Below are positions 12,452-23,641 of a stretch of DNA of 64,000 bases, one piece after another. This DNA is from Gigaspora rosea. Taxonomy: Eukaryota > Glomeromycota > Glomeromycetes > Diversisporales > Gigasporaceae. Numbering within the stretch: the first letter of the stretch is position 1; each line of letters starts with the position of its first letter. The stretch is from positions 43,147 to 107,146 of the forward strand of contig QKWP01000499.1 in assembly GCA_003550325.1 (NCBI GenBank), in the 5' to 3' direction. The translations under genes were made by a program, and so were the position numbers. The notes beneath the pieces are model-generated. The model saw nothing but the letters and a program-made list of their open reading frames with translations, had not been told where the DNA came from and ran no database searches.

Positions 12452-13089
12452 CCCTATAAGAAAAATGGACCGTAAAGGTATGGGTTGGCTGAGTAAAGGC
12501 ATGGGGTTTTGATGGCACAGATTAAACCCGTATTTGGTATATTGAAGGCTTGGATTGGCACAGATTTTGGCCCATGGTGGACCGTATGCCTGTACAAAAT
12601 GGTCCATTAATGGCTCGGTTTTTGCAACACTTTACTAGTTCAAATGGCACAGGATTTGGCCAGGTAATTAATGTGATTTAACGTGTGATAAAAAAAAAAT
12701 ATACATACAAGTAGATTACATAAATTTATATCAACAATCAGTACAATATAAACAAACTAACAACTGTCATGTATCAAAATTTTGCAAGGAATTTTTTTTG
12801 TTAAGACACCTAGAGCAGTTTTATTAATGAAATTATGAGACATCGCAATTTTTTTAAAAAAAATCATATATTGATCTTTTGCTCTTCATGAAATGTGCCA
12901 ACACATACTACCTTCGACAAGTATCATTCCATGAAATATTATGTATAACATGTCATAATGTGCTACCTCCCCTGTACCACTTTTTACCGTGATCTTCTGT
13001 TAACAGCTCTATATGTACTACTTCAACCGTGCCATTCCGTGGATTCCAGACACAACCTGCACCACACCCCGGACCACTTTTTTATAGGG
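12452..13089. mobile_element. 638-bp non-autonomous CACTA-like element
   Basis: The ends are CCCTATAAGAAAAA and TTTTTTATAGGG, matching the ends of the 7.5-kb element around it; subterminal words (GGCACAG, TGGTCCATTAATGGCTC) are shared too. Flanking triplets are TCA (12,449-12,451) and TTA (13,090-13,092), a 3-bp duplication with one change. The opposite arm shows the empty site near 62,693. No ORF. Confidence 0.8.
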
Positions 13090-13884
13090 TTATCCTTAAA
13101 CTTATTAATCTTACCGCCGTAGCATTTATTAAGCCGAAACCAACAATTTCTATATTATATATTAACACCCAAAAGTCAACCTGTACCTTATAATCAAAAA
13201 AAAATTTAGAAAATCTACTTAATTACAAAATAATTTACTAGCAAATATTTACAAAAAAATCTAAATAAATTAGTACTTGTTTAATTAACGAAAACAAACT
13301 TCAGAGATAAAAAAAAATTTTTTAGACTTAGGTTATTTTCAAACAGACTATTCTAAACCCAAAATTAACGCACTAAAAATACATCTTCTTATACAATAGA
13401 ATTATGTTTTAAATTTAAAACGATAATCAACAATAAATAAATAAGTACAAAAACTCGTTCATCTCAATATATAATATTTTAACACATTAAAATATATTCG
13501 TTTATTTCGAGCTCCCTTTAAGCAACTCAAGAGCCTAGCTTATTTACAAATTTAATTTCCTTTTTTGATTTGTTATTCGTAAATAAGTAAAATCACAATA
13601 GATAACGAGAATGTAATGGATATATTAATATGTATATATTGCTATCCAACCTATATTGATTCTCTATCGCTGCTATTAATTAGGCATTATCGCCTGTTCT
13701 GTGAAAATATCAGTTTTTAGCTCTTATCGTTATTGACCGCGACTTTCCTATGGAATTGCCTAAAATGTTAATTAGGTTATATTCTTTTGTTAGTGATACT
13801 ATATTAGACCCTTTTATGGGTTATTAAAACACTTTTAATTTTTATAAACGCGGTAATTAACTCTATCTTGTATGAAAATAATTC

Positions 13885-14100
13885 ATCAGAATTCGTCATA
13901 TGTTTCGTCAATTCGTTATAGATTTCGTCAATTCATTATAGGTTTCGTCAATTCGTCATAGGTTTTGTCAATTCGTCATAGGTTTCGTCAATCGTCAGGG
14001 GTTTCATCAATCATCAATTCGTCAATTGGAAGTCACCTGACAAATGGTTTCGTCATTCGTCAATGACGGATGATTTGTCATTCGTCAGGCATTATTAGTG
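13885..14100. repeat. Subterminal minisatellite, right copy (TCGTCATAGGTTT units)
   Basis: Units such as GTCAATTCGTCATAGGTTTC repeat about seven times with decay, in inverse orientation to 8110-8300. This fits a subterminal repeat of the CACTA-like element. Confidence 0.8.
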
Positions 14101-14349
14101 CCACCTCGATAACAATTTGAATTAACTATTAAAACATAAATTTACATAAGTAATAAATATAAGATGAACATGCTAACTGCATATGAAGCAAAATTTGTAA
14201 GAATTTTTTTTGTTAAGACATACAGGAAAGCTTCATCAGTGAAATCATGAGATATCGCTCTTTTTTTAAAAAAAATCCTTTACTGATTTTTCGCTCTCCA
14301 TGAAACGAGCCAACATGTGTGTAACATATACATATGCTTCATCTGAACG

Positions 14350-15174
14350 GCAAATCTTACATTTTTGATACTTCTGCACTTACTTTTTTGATACTCCTGT
14401 ATGTACCCCAAAATTACTTTACTTTTTGATACCAATCTGCATATATACACGTAACATGTGTTATACAAAGGCCCAGTGCATTGTTTTTGAAAAAATAATT
14501 ATTGGTTACACACTGCTAATGTAATGTAAAGTTAAACAAGTCTAATTTTGGTACCCTAACCCGGCATTAAGCTTAATACTAGTGGGCACTATCATGATAA
14601 TGCCCCCAGCGGGGTTAGACATAATTCTAGCCCACCCTACCCCTAAATCTAGTGGTACCCTAACCGGCATTAAGCTTAATGCTAGTAGGCACTATGATGA
14701 TAATGCCCCCAGCAGGGTTAGACATAATTCCGGCCCACCCTAACCTAAATCTAGGAACCCTAAAAACTAATTGTTCGCAGCAACATCCAATCACAGTACA
14801 TATACTAGTTATACAACATATGCATCTAGTATATGTACTGTGATTGGATATTGCTTCGAACAATTAGTTTTTAGGATTTCTAGATTTAGGGTTAGAGTGG
14901 ACCGGAATTACGTCTAACCCCACCAGAGGCATTATCATGATAGTGCCCACCAGCATTAAGCTTAATGCCGGGCAAAATTAGATTTGTGTAACATTATACA
15001 ACATTATTGGTGTGTAACCAAAAATTATTTTTGCAAAAACAATGCACTGGGCCTTTGTGTAATACAAGTCATGTGTATATATACAGATCGGTATCAAAAA
15101 AGTAAAGTAATTTTGGGGTACATACAGGAGTATCAAAAAAGTAAGTGCAGGAGTATCAAAAATGTAAGATTTGC
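14350..15174. mobile_element. 825-bp foldback element with 9-bp TSD
   Basis: Ends are GCAAATCTTACATTTTTGAT and its inverse. Flanks are ATCTGAACG at 14,341-14,349 and 15,175-15,183, a perfect 9-bp duplication. The arms pair over most of the length around a centre near 14,815. The left arm carries an extra tandem duplication of a block of about 105 bp (from about 14,553 and again from about 14,652) with GGCATTAAGCTTAAT. The duplication length and a G-starting end recall MULE-type elements, but there is no ORF. It sits inside the right end of the CACTA-like element. Confidence 0.85.
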
Positions 15175-15333
15175 ATCTGAACGTGCCATTTCATATGACG
15201 TAGTATCACGTGCTACACCTTGCCGTAATGTCCGTGCCACTCTTACCGCTCCATTCTTACCGTGTCTTTCCGTAAAACATTCCTGTGCGTGCTACAAGAT
15301 CTGTGCCAAACCCGTACCACTTTTCTTATAGGG

Positions 15334-15417
15334 CGAACAATTGATGTATTAACACAATCATGCAGGCCGTTGAGCGGTGTTGAATTTGTGTCGTTGACTG
15401 CTTCAACACTCTATTGA
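15334..15417 (+). pseudogene. Protein kinase N-lobe fragment, copy 2, 3' part
   Basis: From the duplicated CGA the frame reads R-TIDVLTQSC then RPLSGVEFVSLTAST, ending at TGA 15,415. Joined in order after AIWLDSIR (ending 7860) it restores the WLDxIRxID order of kinase copy 1, and SGVEFVSLTAS aligns with its TGIELMTFATS. No further kinase sequence follows. Host fragment interrupted by the transposon. Confidence 0.6.
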
Positions 15418-15894
15418 ATTTTAATTTATACCATTATTTACATCTAATACTAATACTAATACAAATCTTGCTTATTTATAAGTTTTTAAATCATATGCAA
15501 CTAGAGAAGGAAACAATTAAATAACTCTAAATGAAAATATATGATGGTATTTGATGCATTTGATTCCAGAAGAAAGAATCTATATGGAATATGTAAATGT
15601 TGTGGCAGATTCAACACTTCATATGTATGGATGCCAATTAGGGATGCTGACCATACTCCTAATAAAACTTGATAAAAATATAAACTATCCATGTGATAGG
15701 TTAAACTATTTATAGTTTTGAGGCTTAGGTTAAAAACGTGAAAACTCTAAAAATAGATAAAATTTTTTACTTTCTATAAAACAGATAAAACAGATAGAAC
15801 TATAAAATAAAATTCTAAAAAATTTATTTGAGCAAATTTACAATGAATAAGAAACTTAAAAAATTTATTAAGCATCTTTATTAATTATTAGTAT
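15418..15894. other. AT-rich spacer, nothing recognised
   Basis: A minus-strand frame at 15,501-15,692 has no motif and is probably chance or the eroded downstream part of the neighbouring hAT fragment. Confidence 0.4.
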
Positions 15895-16107
15895 TCATTG
15901 GCTAAATGTGATTCCATTACGGTTGGTATTCCTTTTGCCAATGCTTATGTCAATATTTGCATCGGACAGAATAGTATTTTCCAATTTTTTTACCAATATT
16001 ATAGATATCCCATACTTCTTTATGAGATCGAGCACCAGAATTAGATCTATTGGTTGAAGAAGTTGACAATCGCTAGTAGCACTCAAATCATCAATGTTAT
16101 TTGACAT
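15895..16107 (-). pseudogene. hAT transposase N-terminal BED-type zinc-finger fragment
   Basis: The start ATG (16,107) gives MSNNIDDLSATSD; then a different frame reads ARSHKEVWDIYN and GKKIGKYYSVRCKY, followed by HKHWQKE and MESHLANE. This is the layout of a BED finger (W..F/Y, C..C, H...C/H) at the N-terminus of fungal hAT transposases. The second cysteine position of CKYC is a TGA. At least two frame changes are visible. No dimerisation domain follows on this strand, so it is an isolated remnant. Confidence 0.55.
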
Positions 16108-17042
16108 ATTGAAATAAGTAAAGAATTGTTAAATTAATTGTTTCGATGCACTAATTTATAGTACGGTAGTTTGACTTTTACAAAATTTGATCATAACAAT
16201 AGTTTAATTTTAATCAATATTTTTAACTACAGTTATATCTTTTTTATTTAACGACAAAAATCAGTTTTATCACGTGATAAACCAAACATAGTGATGTTTA
16301 AAACCGAAAGTCTGCGTCGGCGGACGGTCTAAGGGCACGTACAAATAACAAGATTTTGCATGTACCCTTATATCATGTGAAACAACTATAGATGCCTGGC
16401 GAAAATAATTTTGCCTTGACGAAATAACAAAATCATAAGTTTTGTCAAGTTTCGTTAATGACGAAACTTATGGTTTTGTCAGGTTTTGTCATTCTCTAGA
16501 CACAATTTATATCAAACTACGAAAGAACACACGAGGATTTTTTAAAAGCAAAAATAAATAAAGCATAAAATGAATTAAATCAGAAAAAATAAGGAAATAA
16601 ATCGCATAGTAAATAAAACGAAAATTAAATCTCAAACAAATAAAGAGCAAATCAATTAGCCTACGAAAATAAAATTAAATTGCTAATTGCAATAGTAAAT
16701 TGCTGCAAAAACAATTTTATTTAAAGGTAAATTATCAACAATATATGTCCAATTTGCATCTAGCTCAAAATTGGAATAACAAGCAATACGCATTACTCTG
16801 GATATACCGACAATTTTTTTTATAAATAAAAAACTCAAAATGTCGATACAGTAAATTATATCGATAAAAATTTTGCCATGACATCGTTATATCCAGATAT
16901 CGATTATTGTTAATCAACTGGCAAATTCCGATTAAGTGAATTTGCACTTGTATGCAACATGATGTAATAGAGACGTCATAAAAATCATTGTTTACAAAAA
17001 AAATCAATTTTTATTTTCTTCGCTTTTGAAAATTTCAAAAAA
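16108..17042. other. Intergenic, short inverted words only
   Basis: Repeats of (A/G)ACGAAA(C/A)TTATG and TTTTGTCA at 16,415-16,495 form a weak hairpin related to the GTCATAGGTTTCGTC minisatellite. No gene supported. Confidence 0.4.
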
Positions 17043-17205
17043 AGCACATACTCATTACTTGATATAACACTTTCATCATTTTTTTAATAAAAACGACATA
17101 CCTATAATTTGATGCAAATACTTTCGTTATTTGTTAATAAAAAAGCTTATACCTATAATTTGATACAAATACTTTTGTTATTTTTTATTAAAACGTTTGA
17201 TATTA
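17043..17205. repeat. Minisatellite, three units of about 57 bp
   Basis: Three degenerate units share ATACCTATAATTTGATGCAAATACTT-like words separated by TTTTTTAATAAAAA runs. Confidence 0.75.
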
Positions 17206-17340
17206 TATCTTTTACTATATAAATTGGCATACTGACATCCTTTATATGCAACTTACTTGTCAGTGGAACTACTAGCTATATTAGTTCATAAGCTCATATA
17301 TCATATTTCCATATACCTAATATGTTATAATTTGGAACCA

Positions 17341-17572
17341 TAATGATTGAGCTGATCATGCCAAAAGTGAATGAGTCTGAATCTTTAGAAGCTTTCTAAG
17401 ATGCTGTTAAATCAGCTGCAAAGTATAGATGGTTTGCTTTTTCAAGAAAAGATAGCAACATAATGGCAAGTCACCCTTTGTTGTTTTACAATGCATGAAA
17501 GGTAGAAAATGGTGTAACTGTTGGAATATAATAGAGAAAACTCAAAAAAGAAAAAAGAAAACCAAAAATAAT
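17341..17572 (+). pseudogene. FAR1/MULE-type N-terminal DNA-binding fragment
   Basis: One frame reads SESLEAF, a stop, DAVKSAAKYRWFAFSRKDSN; a second frame reads SPFVVLQCMKGRKWCNCW then NIIEKTQKRKKK. This matches the start of FAR1-like domains in Glomeromycotina (F..F..A...A...GFAFS..DS, FVVLQC.KGG.W). It is cut at 17,572 by the pogo-like element. The stop sits where Gln is expected. Remnant only; no catalytic core nearby on this strand. Confidence 0.55.
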
Positions 17573-17573
17573 A

Positions 17574-18968
17574 CAGTTATCACTCTCTATAGTCATACTC
17601 CATATAGTTGCACCTCTATTTAAGCACCCAATATTATGTAATGGACTTAAAACAATTGCAGTATGATTCCCTGAAAGTTAATTCCCCGCCAGCTCATTTT
17701 TTTGAACTATATCCCTGACAGAACGTTTCACCTACAGCACTTTTTGTTGACAGAATCTTTTTGATATACCATGTTTTCTTGATATACTATGTTTTCAATA
17801 TCCCCTTTCTTTAACATCTCATATTTTTAGCAAGACATTTTTCTGATATAATATATTTCTAATTTGACTTTTCTCTGACACTAAGTTTTATTGAATGCAC
17901 TTTTTCTGACAAGAACAATGAACCCAGTGATCATCACATCACATGAAATCATGCAACTACATTATTTGTTTACTAGCACTATCAACTCAGCCTAAATTAT
18001 ATTATCACTTAACCCTAATCTAACCCTAACCTAATTTAGACTGAGTGCTTAATTATATGTTGATGAACACAAATATATCACTTTACCCAATAATTATATT
18101 TCTAATCAGGAAAAGATTTTGTCAGAAAAATATGTAAGAAACATGTTATGTCAGAAAAATATTCTTTCTGAAATATGCCATGTCAGTAAAATAACTTTTT
18201 AAAAATATGATCTGTCAAGAAAAGGGAGATCGAAAACATGTATGTTGAAGAAAGATTCTGTCAACAAAAAATGCTATAGGTAAAACATTCTGTCAGGAAT
18301 ATAGTGTTAGAAAAATGAGTTGGCAGAGAACTAACTTTCAGGGAATCAAGCAACACTATTAAAACATAGTAAAAAACCTTATTATAATCACAAATTACTT
18401 ATAATCACTATTACTATAAAATTTGATTTTTTAATAATTTTATTAATAATAAACCTTCACTATAGTCACCAATTTTTAACTAAATACAGATTATACAATC
18501 TGATTAGCCAATATTTATATTAATTATATTTAAAATTATCTATTAAAGTTTTTTAAAAGGTTTAATAGCAAATAACTTTTATCTGATGACCTGATTTAGA
18601 TGAAACATCTACCAAAATATTTATCTCAATAAAATGATTCTAATGAACCCAAAATTATTAAAATCTAATCACAAGTTCCAAAAAACATAATATTGCTCTA
18701 CAAAGTTACTAGTCAGTTTTTTTAAAAAAAAACGTCTTATACAAACAATTATAATGATTTAAAAATTGAAACATGTTGAGTATATGCTTCTTGCACCATA
18801 TTAAATATTTTAAATATTTTAATAGTATTTCAATATGCTAAACACTTATTGGCATATGTGACATAACTATAACAAGGTATTTTATTTATAGTCACATCTT
18901 TAAGCAATTACCAAAATAGAACATGACCAATTTGGTGACTATAGGAAGGAATGACTATAGTTGCTTTG
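17574..18968. mobile_element. pogo-like (Tc1/mariner) non-autonomous element, nested
   Basis: The left end starts CAGTTATCACTCTCTATAG and the reverse complement of the right end starts CAAAGCAACTATAGTC; both share CTATAGTCAT. TA lies on each side (17,572-17,573; 18,969-18,970). The foldback 17,664-18,348 is inserted in it. The internal stretch 18,590-18,780 is related to 44,340-45,380. No ORF. The ends have diverged, so limits are moderately sure. Confidence 0.55.
17664..18348. mobile_element. 685-bp foldback with TGATTCCCTGAAAGTTA ends
   Basis: The ends TGATTCCCTGAAAGTTA and TAACTTTCAGGGAATCA are inverse; TGACAGAA / TTCTGTCA words are paired through the arms. The loop contains a short CCCTAA-like stretch near 18,010. 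No clear target duplication. Confidence 0.7.
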
Positions 18969-18970
18969 TA

Positions 18971-20361
18971 TATATTAGAGCAAAATGTTAATTAGTTATG
19001 GATATTCGAAATACTGAAATAATATAAATTGTTATAAATATTGAATTTAAACATAATTACTCCATGCTTAAATTAAAAGAAGTTGCAACTTTTTCTTAAT
19101 ATTATTCTATAAGCATAAATTAGAAAATTCTTGTAAAACAGTTATGTGATAATAATATATCTACTCTAATTATAACTGAACCCAAAAAATATATAAAGAT
19201 AGATCAGAGATTTATTTGCTAATTTTTGGTCTTTTTTATATAGATCTTTTTTATTTATAGTAACTTTTGCTTATTTTTTGAGGTTTTTCTACAAATCTTT
19301 TTATTTTTAATAATTTTATAATAGGAGGTTGTTAAATATTGTAGGTTGCTATATTGAGTTAATATAATTGGCAAATTAGATCACAGGATCTTGTTAATAA
19401 AATAAAAAAAAATCAAAAATTTTAAATAATTTGAAATTACATTATTAAACTAGTCTTGGGCTTCTAATTAAAAGTTTATAACACTTAATTTTGTATATAT
19501 ATATATGCACTTTCTAATTTAATATTAATACTAGATTGAACTCTATCTCTAACTAATAACTATTTTAATTTTTATTAAATATTAATTGTGATATCACAAC
19601 CTGCTAAAATTTATCAAAATCCTTTGATCTATCTATATATATTTTAGGGTTCTGTTATAATGCAGCTATTAACAAGACTGTAGATAGTAAAATAATTTTC
19701 TCAAAAGATATTATTAATGAACATACTCTTATTAGGCTTGCTTTAAATAAAGGTTACAATAATAATCTACCCAAATACTATTAAGACTTTTTAAAAAGTA
19801 TGAGTATTTTTAGGAAAATAAAATATTAATAATCTGCAGTAATATTCATATATATCAAATAAGTACAGAATTTTGTTTAAAAAATTGCAAAAATCTTCAA
19901 AATTTAGATTTTTGTAGTTCTTTGCAGATTTTTTGCCAAAAATCTGTGAAGATATTTAAAAAGTATAATCTTTGCCAATTATAATAGCACTAGGAAAATA
20001 AAAGTAATAGTAATATACAATAGTCTCCAAAATTATTAAATAATCACAAAATATTAAAAAAGCACTGCAAAAATTTTAATTTTGCAGGCTTTTTAAAATT
20101 AAGCAAAATAGAAAAAATAATTGATCATATATATGCAATAGTGAGAATAAAAAGTAAATTTCTAGTTATTTCTACAGTAAAAATAATTAAAAATTACTTT
20201 TATTCCTACTATAGTGCATATATGTACATGCCAACTACCAATAATTACAAGAAGAAAACAACAAACAAAAAAAAACCAATAAATTTTTTATTTTTTAACT
20301 TTTTCTTTTTATTTTTTTATTTAATTATATATTTACTTTAATTTTTTTTTATTAATTGATA
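18971..20361. other. AT-rich gene-free region
   Basis: Very AT-rich with small inverted words such as AAAATTTTTGCAGGC. The plus frame 20,141-20,341 is low complexity (Lys, Phe, Leu) and not credible as a gene. Confidence 0.5.
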
Positions 20362-21443
20362 GGATTTACCTGTACTAGATCTAGTATATTGTACTAAATT
20401 TAGTATATGATTAAACTTAATTATCATTAATTTTTAAAATTAACTACTTAATTAAATATTTTTTAATAATATTTTAACTTATAGGCTACTTGGTTTAAAA
20501 AAAGTCATAGCTTTATATAGCTTTTAAATTTTATACATTTTTTTTAAATTCGCATTTGCTAGGTTAACCTAGTTTTTAGCACATTTACTAGTAATTTTAC
20601 AAAATATTTTTGATTATAAAAAATTTTTTTACTAAATAAATTTATTTAAACTATTAATAAAATTATAAATATAAGTTTGTTAGTTAAATTATAAAATTTT
20701 ATTTAAGATTAGATTAATATATAAGAAGTATTCTAAATTTGAAATTTTTGCTAGTAAATACTATATCACTAATATATCCAATTTATATATAAAAATTAGA
20801 TGTAATTTTTTTTAAAATTTAAAGTAATATAACTTGAGATATACTAATTTTGAATTAAAAGAAATTTTGTAATTGAAATTAGATAATAAATATTTATAAT
20901 TTTGATTAAGAATTTAGAAAATTTAATTAACAAAAAATTTTTTAAACTCTAGTTAAACTCATATGGCTTACTATGTAAAGTAATAATTTGTAAAAATTTC
21001 TAACTAATCATCTAATGATCTATGCAATAGGGCAAGCCTATCACTTGCAGTCAGGGCTAACCATTAAACTGCTATAGAAAGAAAATGTGATACTTCACCT
21101 CATACTTTTCTATTTTAAACTAAAAGGTTAAATTTTTAGTTTAAGAAGGCTAGAGGAAACCAAAATTAAAACTTTTAATTTGCCAAATATATTAATAAAT
21201 TATAATTATAATAGGCTTTACAAATGTACGAAATCTAGTACATTAGAAATTACAAAAAATACAATATATAAAAAAAAATTTTTTATAAAAATTTTATTAT
21301 TAATTTAAAAAAAAATACTGCTAAACAATTTTTGAATACTTATTAGATTTTTGTATATAAAAAAAAAAATTAAACTATTAATTTTTTTAAATTTTTAATG
21401 CATTTTTTAAAATGTACTATATTTAGTGCAAAAAGGTAAATCC
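20362..21443. mobile_element. About 1.1-kb inverted-repeat element (GGATTTACC ends)
   Basis: GGATTTACCTGTACTAGATC at the left and the inverse GTAC..TTTAGTGCAAAAAGGTAAATCC at the right form imperfect TIRs of about 40 bp. The interior is A/T-rich with no ORF. I could not confirm a target duplication. Confidence 0.45.
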
Positions 21444-22643
21444 AATTTATTAATTTTTTATTTAAATTATATTCATAATAGGCAACACTTTATAGCTACA
21501 AACTTAAGTCAAATATACCTGTTCTGTTTATAATAAATGTTTGGGAAGAAATTCTAAAATTATAAAATGACAACCCTATGCAAATGTCCTCTTTAAGCTA
21601 TCTGATTGGACAATCCTGCATATATATGCATAAACTTATAAAATTTAAATTAGCTAACTTTATAAGGATTATGATCATCAGTAACTGTAATTATGCATGA
21701 TTTATGTCATCATAATTTGTAATCAATAAATTAATAATCAAAAAAAATTGCGTGAAAATTGAAATGCGAAAATCAAGAATACAGAAATGACCAGTTATTT
21801 TTATTTATATCGATTATATAATTTTTAAAATTTGATTTTTGTCCATTATGCATATTTTATGGATATTAGATTAACTAATATATAGATAACCTTAATAACA
21901 TGCATTAGTGAGTCGCATGCTATGTATTGCCAAAATAGTAAAATAAACTGTATCTCACAGTAGAAATCATTAATAATTTTTAACACAAACTAACACAACC
22001 TTACAGTAATTCATAATACAGACTCAAATTTAAATTTGTATTGTGCATCGAATAGGTTTATAACAGAATTTTTTTTATAGTAATTTACAATAATTCTAAT
22101 ACAAGCTAACTTTCAATAACAGAATAGTTTTATAGTAGCTCACTAATGCAAACTAAAAACTTTGACTAATTCAAATTTAGCTCTACAAAAATCAAAATAA
22201 CTAACTTGACCATATTGTAGTTACCAGAATAGCAGGCAAGTGTTTAAAATTTTCTTATGTAACTCATTACAAATCATGAAAATTCTATGCAAAACAAAAC
22301 TTATACAACTTTAAATTACACACAATGGTCACCGGTATAGCAAATGATTTCAAAAAAGAATAGTTTACTATAACTTTTGATAAAAATTATAGTAATTGCA
22401 ATGCAAACCAACTTTAAATATTGTATACTGCATTATCATTCTTTTTGATTTAGTTTAATTTAATTACTATATGATTGTTTTTTACGAGCTTTGTGAGTTC
22501 TACAATTACAATACAAGCAATTACCTAAATTCATTATATTTTCAGAATCCATTTCATTACTTTTTGGTATTTTTAATATAGTAAATAAGATCTGAAAAAT
22601 GTAACTTTATATGTATCATAATTGTGGACTTACTGAGCTTGCA
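21444..22643. other. AT-rich repeats flanking the LINE, no gene
   Basis: Words like TTATAGTAA and AACAGAAT(A/T)G recur, and related sequence continues at 30,713-30,960 on the far side of the LINE. This suggests the LINE landed in an older repeat. Confidence 0.45.
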
Positions 22644-22816
22644 AAACTGATCAAAGAAACTCTTTCTGTAGATCCCTATTACCAAAACTAGAACAAAAGA
22701 AAAAATTTTTCCGCGACAATATCTTGAAATTTTACTAAATAACTTGATACTCAGCCCCTAAGTAAACTTGTTTGGCACCCAAATATTGACCTAAAAGAGG
22801 TGCCTTTTCTACAAAA

Positions 22817-23641
22817 ATGTCTAAATTCACCCAAATAAAAGCGATTAACTCAAAAATAGACAACAAGTCAGTTTTTTCACCGTCCGGAAACAACGGTCCT
22901 AAGGACCATTCAATTTTAGATAACAAAAAACGGTTTGTCACTGCAGTCTTAAGTAAAAACACAAAAAACCCCAAACCAAAATACCCCCTCGCACCTAAAC
23001 CCACACCAGAAACTATGTCGTCAAGCAGCTTCTCCTCATTCATTAATTTCTTACCATTTTTCTGCAAACAAACTCAGCTAAAAGAAATACTCCCCAATGC
23101 AAGGCCCACTTTGCTAGAAACAGAACCAGCTAAAGAGTTCATAGAAATTACTATCAATGACTGGCCCAAACTCACTTTCTCTATTCTCTTCTCTATTCCT
23201 TCACTACCAGAATACAAAGACAAATTCATTTTCTATACCAATATTACCAAACAAGGAAAGATCCCAAATTCAGTTAAATTTCCACCTCATTGGCTATGCA
23301 AACAAGATAACACAGACCAATCAGTTCTATTCGACCTCATAGCACAAGGAGACGGTTCTGTCAACATCATTGCAAAACTACCCCAAATGCCCCAAAGCAG
23401 TGATCTTGCCACACTATTACAACCATACGTAGATGCTATGAAACTATACGCAAAAGTTAAACTCACCAATGACCTCCCAGCAATTCTATATAGTGCAACT
23501 ATTGACCCAGAAACTGCCAACGAATCAGTAGAAAGCTACAAAGAAAACAAGCAAATTCAACCAAAAGGTGCACACCTAACAGCACAACCCTGCAAGCACC
23601 CCTTGCACAGACACTACTCTTTTCAGACTTTCCAGCCCTAA
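22817..23641 (+). pseudogene. LINE ORF1 (N-terminal part)
   Basis: A 274-codon frame starting at ATG 22,817 is rich in Lys, Pro and Ser, with no catalytic motif. In LINEs this position encodes an RNA-binding ORF1 protein, which is the role assumed here. I see no RRM or zinc knuckle. A shift near 23,600 passes the sequence into the frame of the next entry. The start is the first ATG after the TSD with a long frame; the 160 bases before it would be 5' UTR. Confidence 0.6.

Larger units (their letters stand above)
10559..13538 (+). repeat. Large repeat arm (left), inverted relative to 62,243-64,000
   Basis: Reading 10,559 rightwards matches the reverse complement of the window's last base leftwards; the inner boundary GAGCCTAG (13,531-13,538) pairs with CTAGGCTC (62,243-62,250). 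Matching is high throughout except in A/T homopolymers. The arm contains an internal tandem duplication: the block ending CTATTCACTAT near 10,854 recurs near 12,001. It also contains three insertions missing from the right arm (11,161-11,417; 11,488-11,784; 12,452-13,089). No coding frame is evident. Confidence 0.85.
7861..15333. mobile_element. CACTA/EnSpm-like DNA element, 7.5 kb, with nested insertions
   Basis: The left end is CCCTATAAGAAAA; the right end is its inverse (TTTTCTTATAGGG ending at 15333). Both are flanked by CGA (7858-7860 and 15334-15336), a perfect 3-bp duplication. The end sequence resembles the plant CACTA end CACTACAAGAAAA, and 3-bp duplication is typical of that superfamily. 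Both ends carry related subterminal sequence (GGCACAG, GGTCCA, CGTACCA words) and, further in, inverted copies of a GTCATAGGTTTCGTCAATTC minisatellite. I see no transposase frame. The interior holds the 3-kb repeat arm, several MITEs, a 638-bp relative and an 825-bp foldback. Removing it rejoins a kinase-like frame. Confidence 0.7.

Noticed and set aside
18005-18035. Telomere-like CCCTAA stretch (also near 39,785)
   Set aside because: Only two or three degenerate units in the loop of a foldback or AT-rich context; far too short for a telomere.
20141-20341. Lys/Phe/Leu-rich plus-strand frame
   Set aside because: Low-complexity translation of A- and T-runs.
22735-23067. Minus-strand 110-codon frame opposite LINE ORF1
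   Set aside because: Antisense shadow of the coding strand without motifs.
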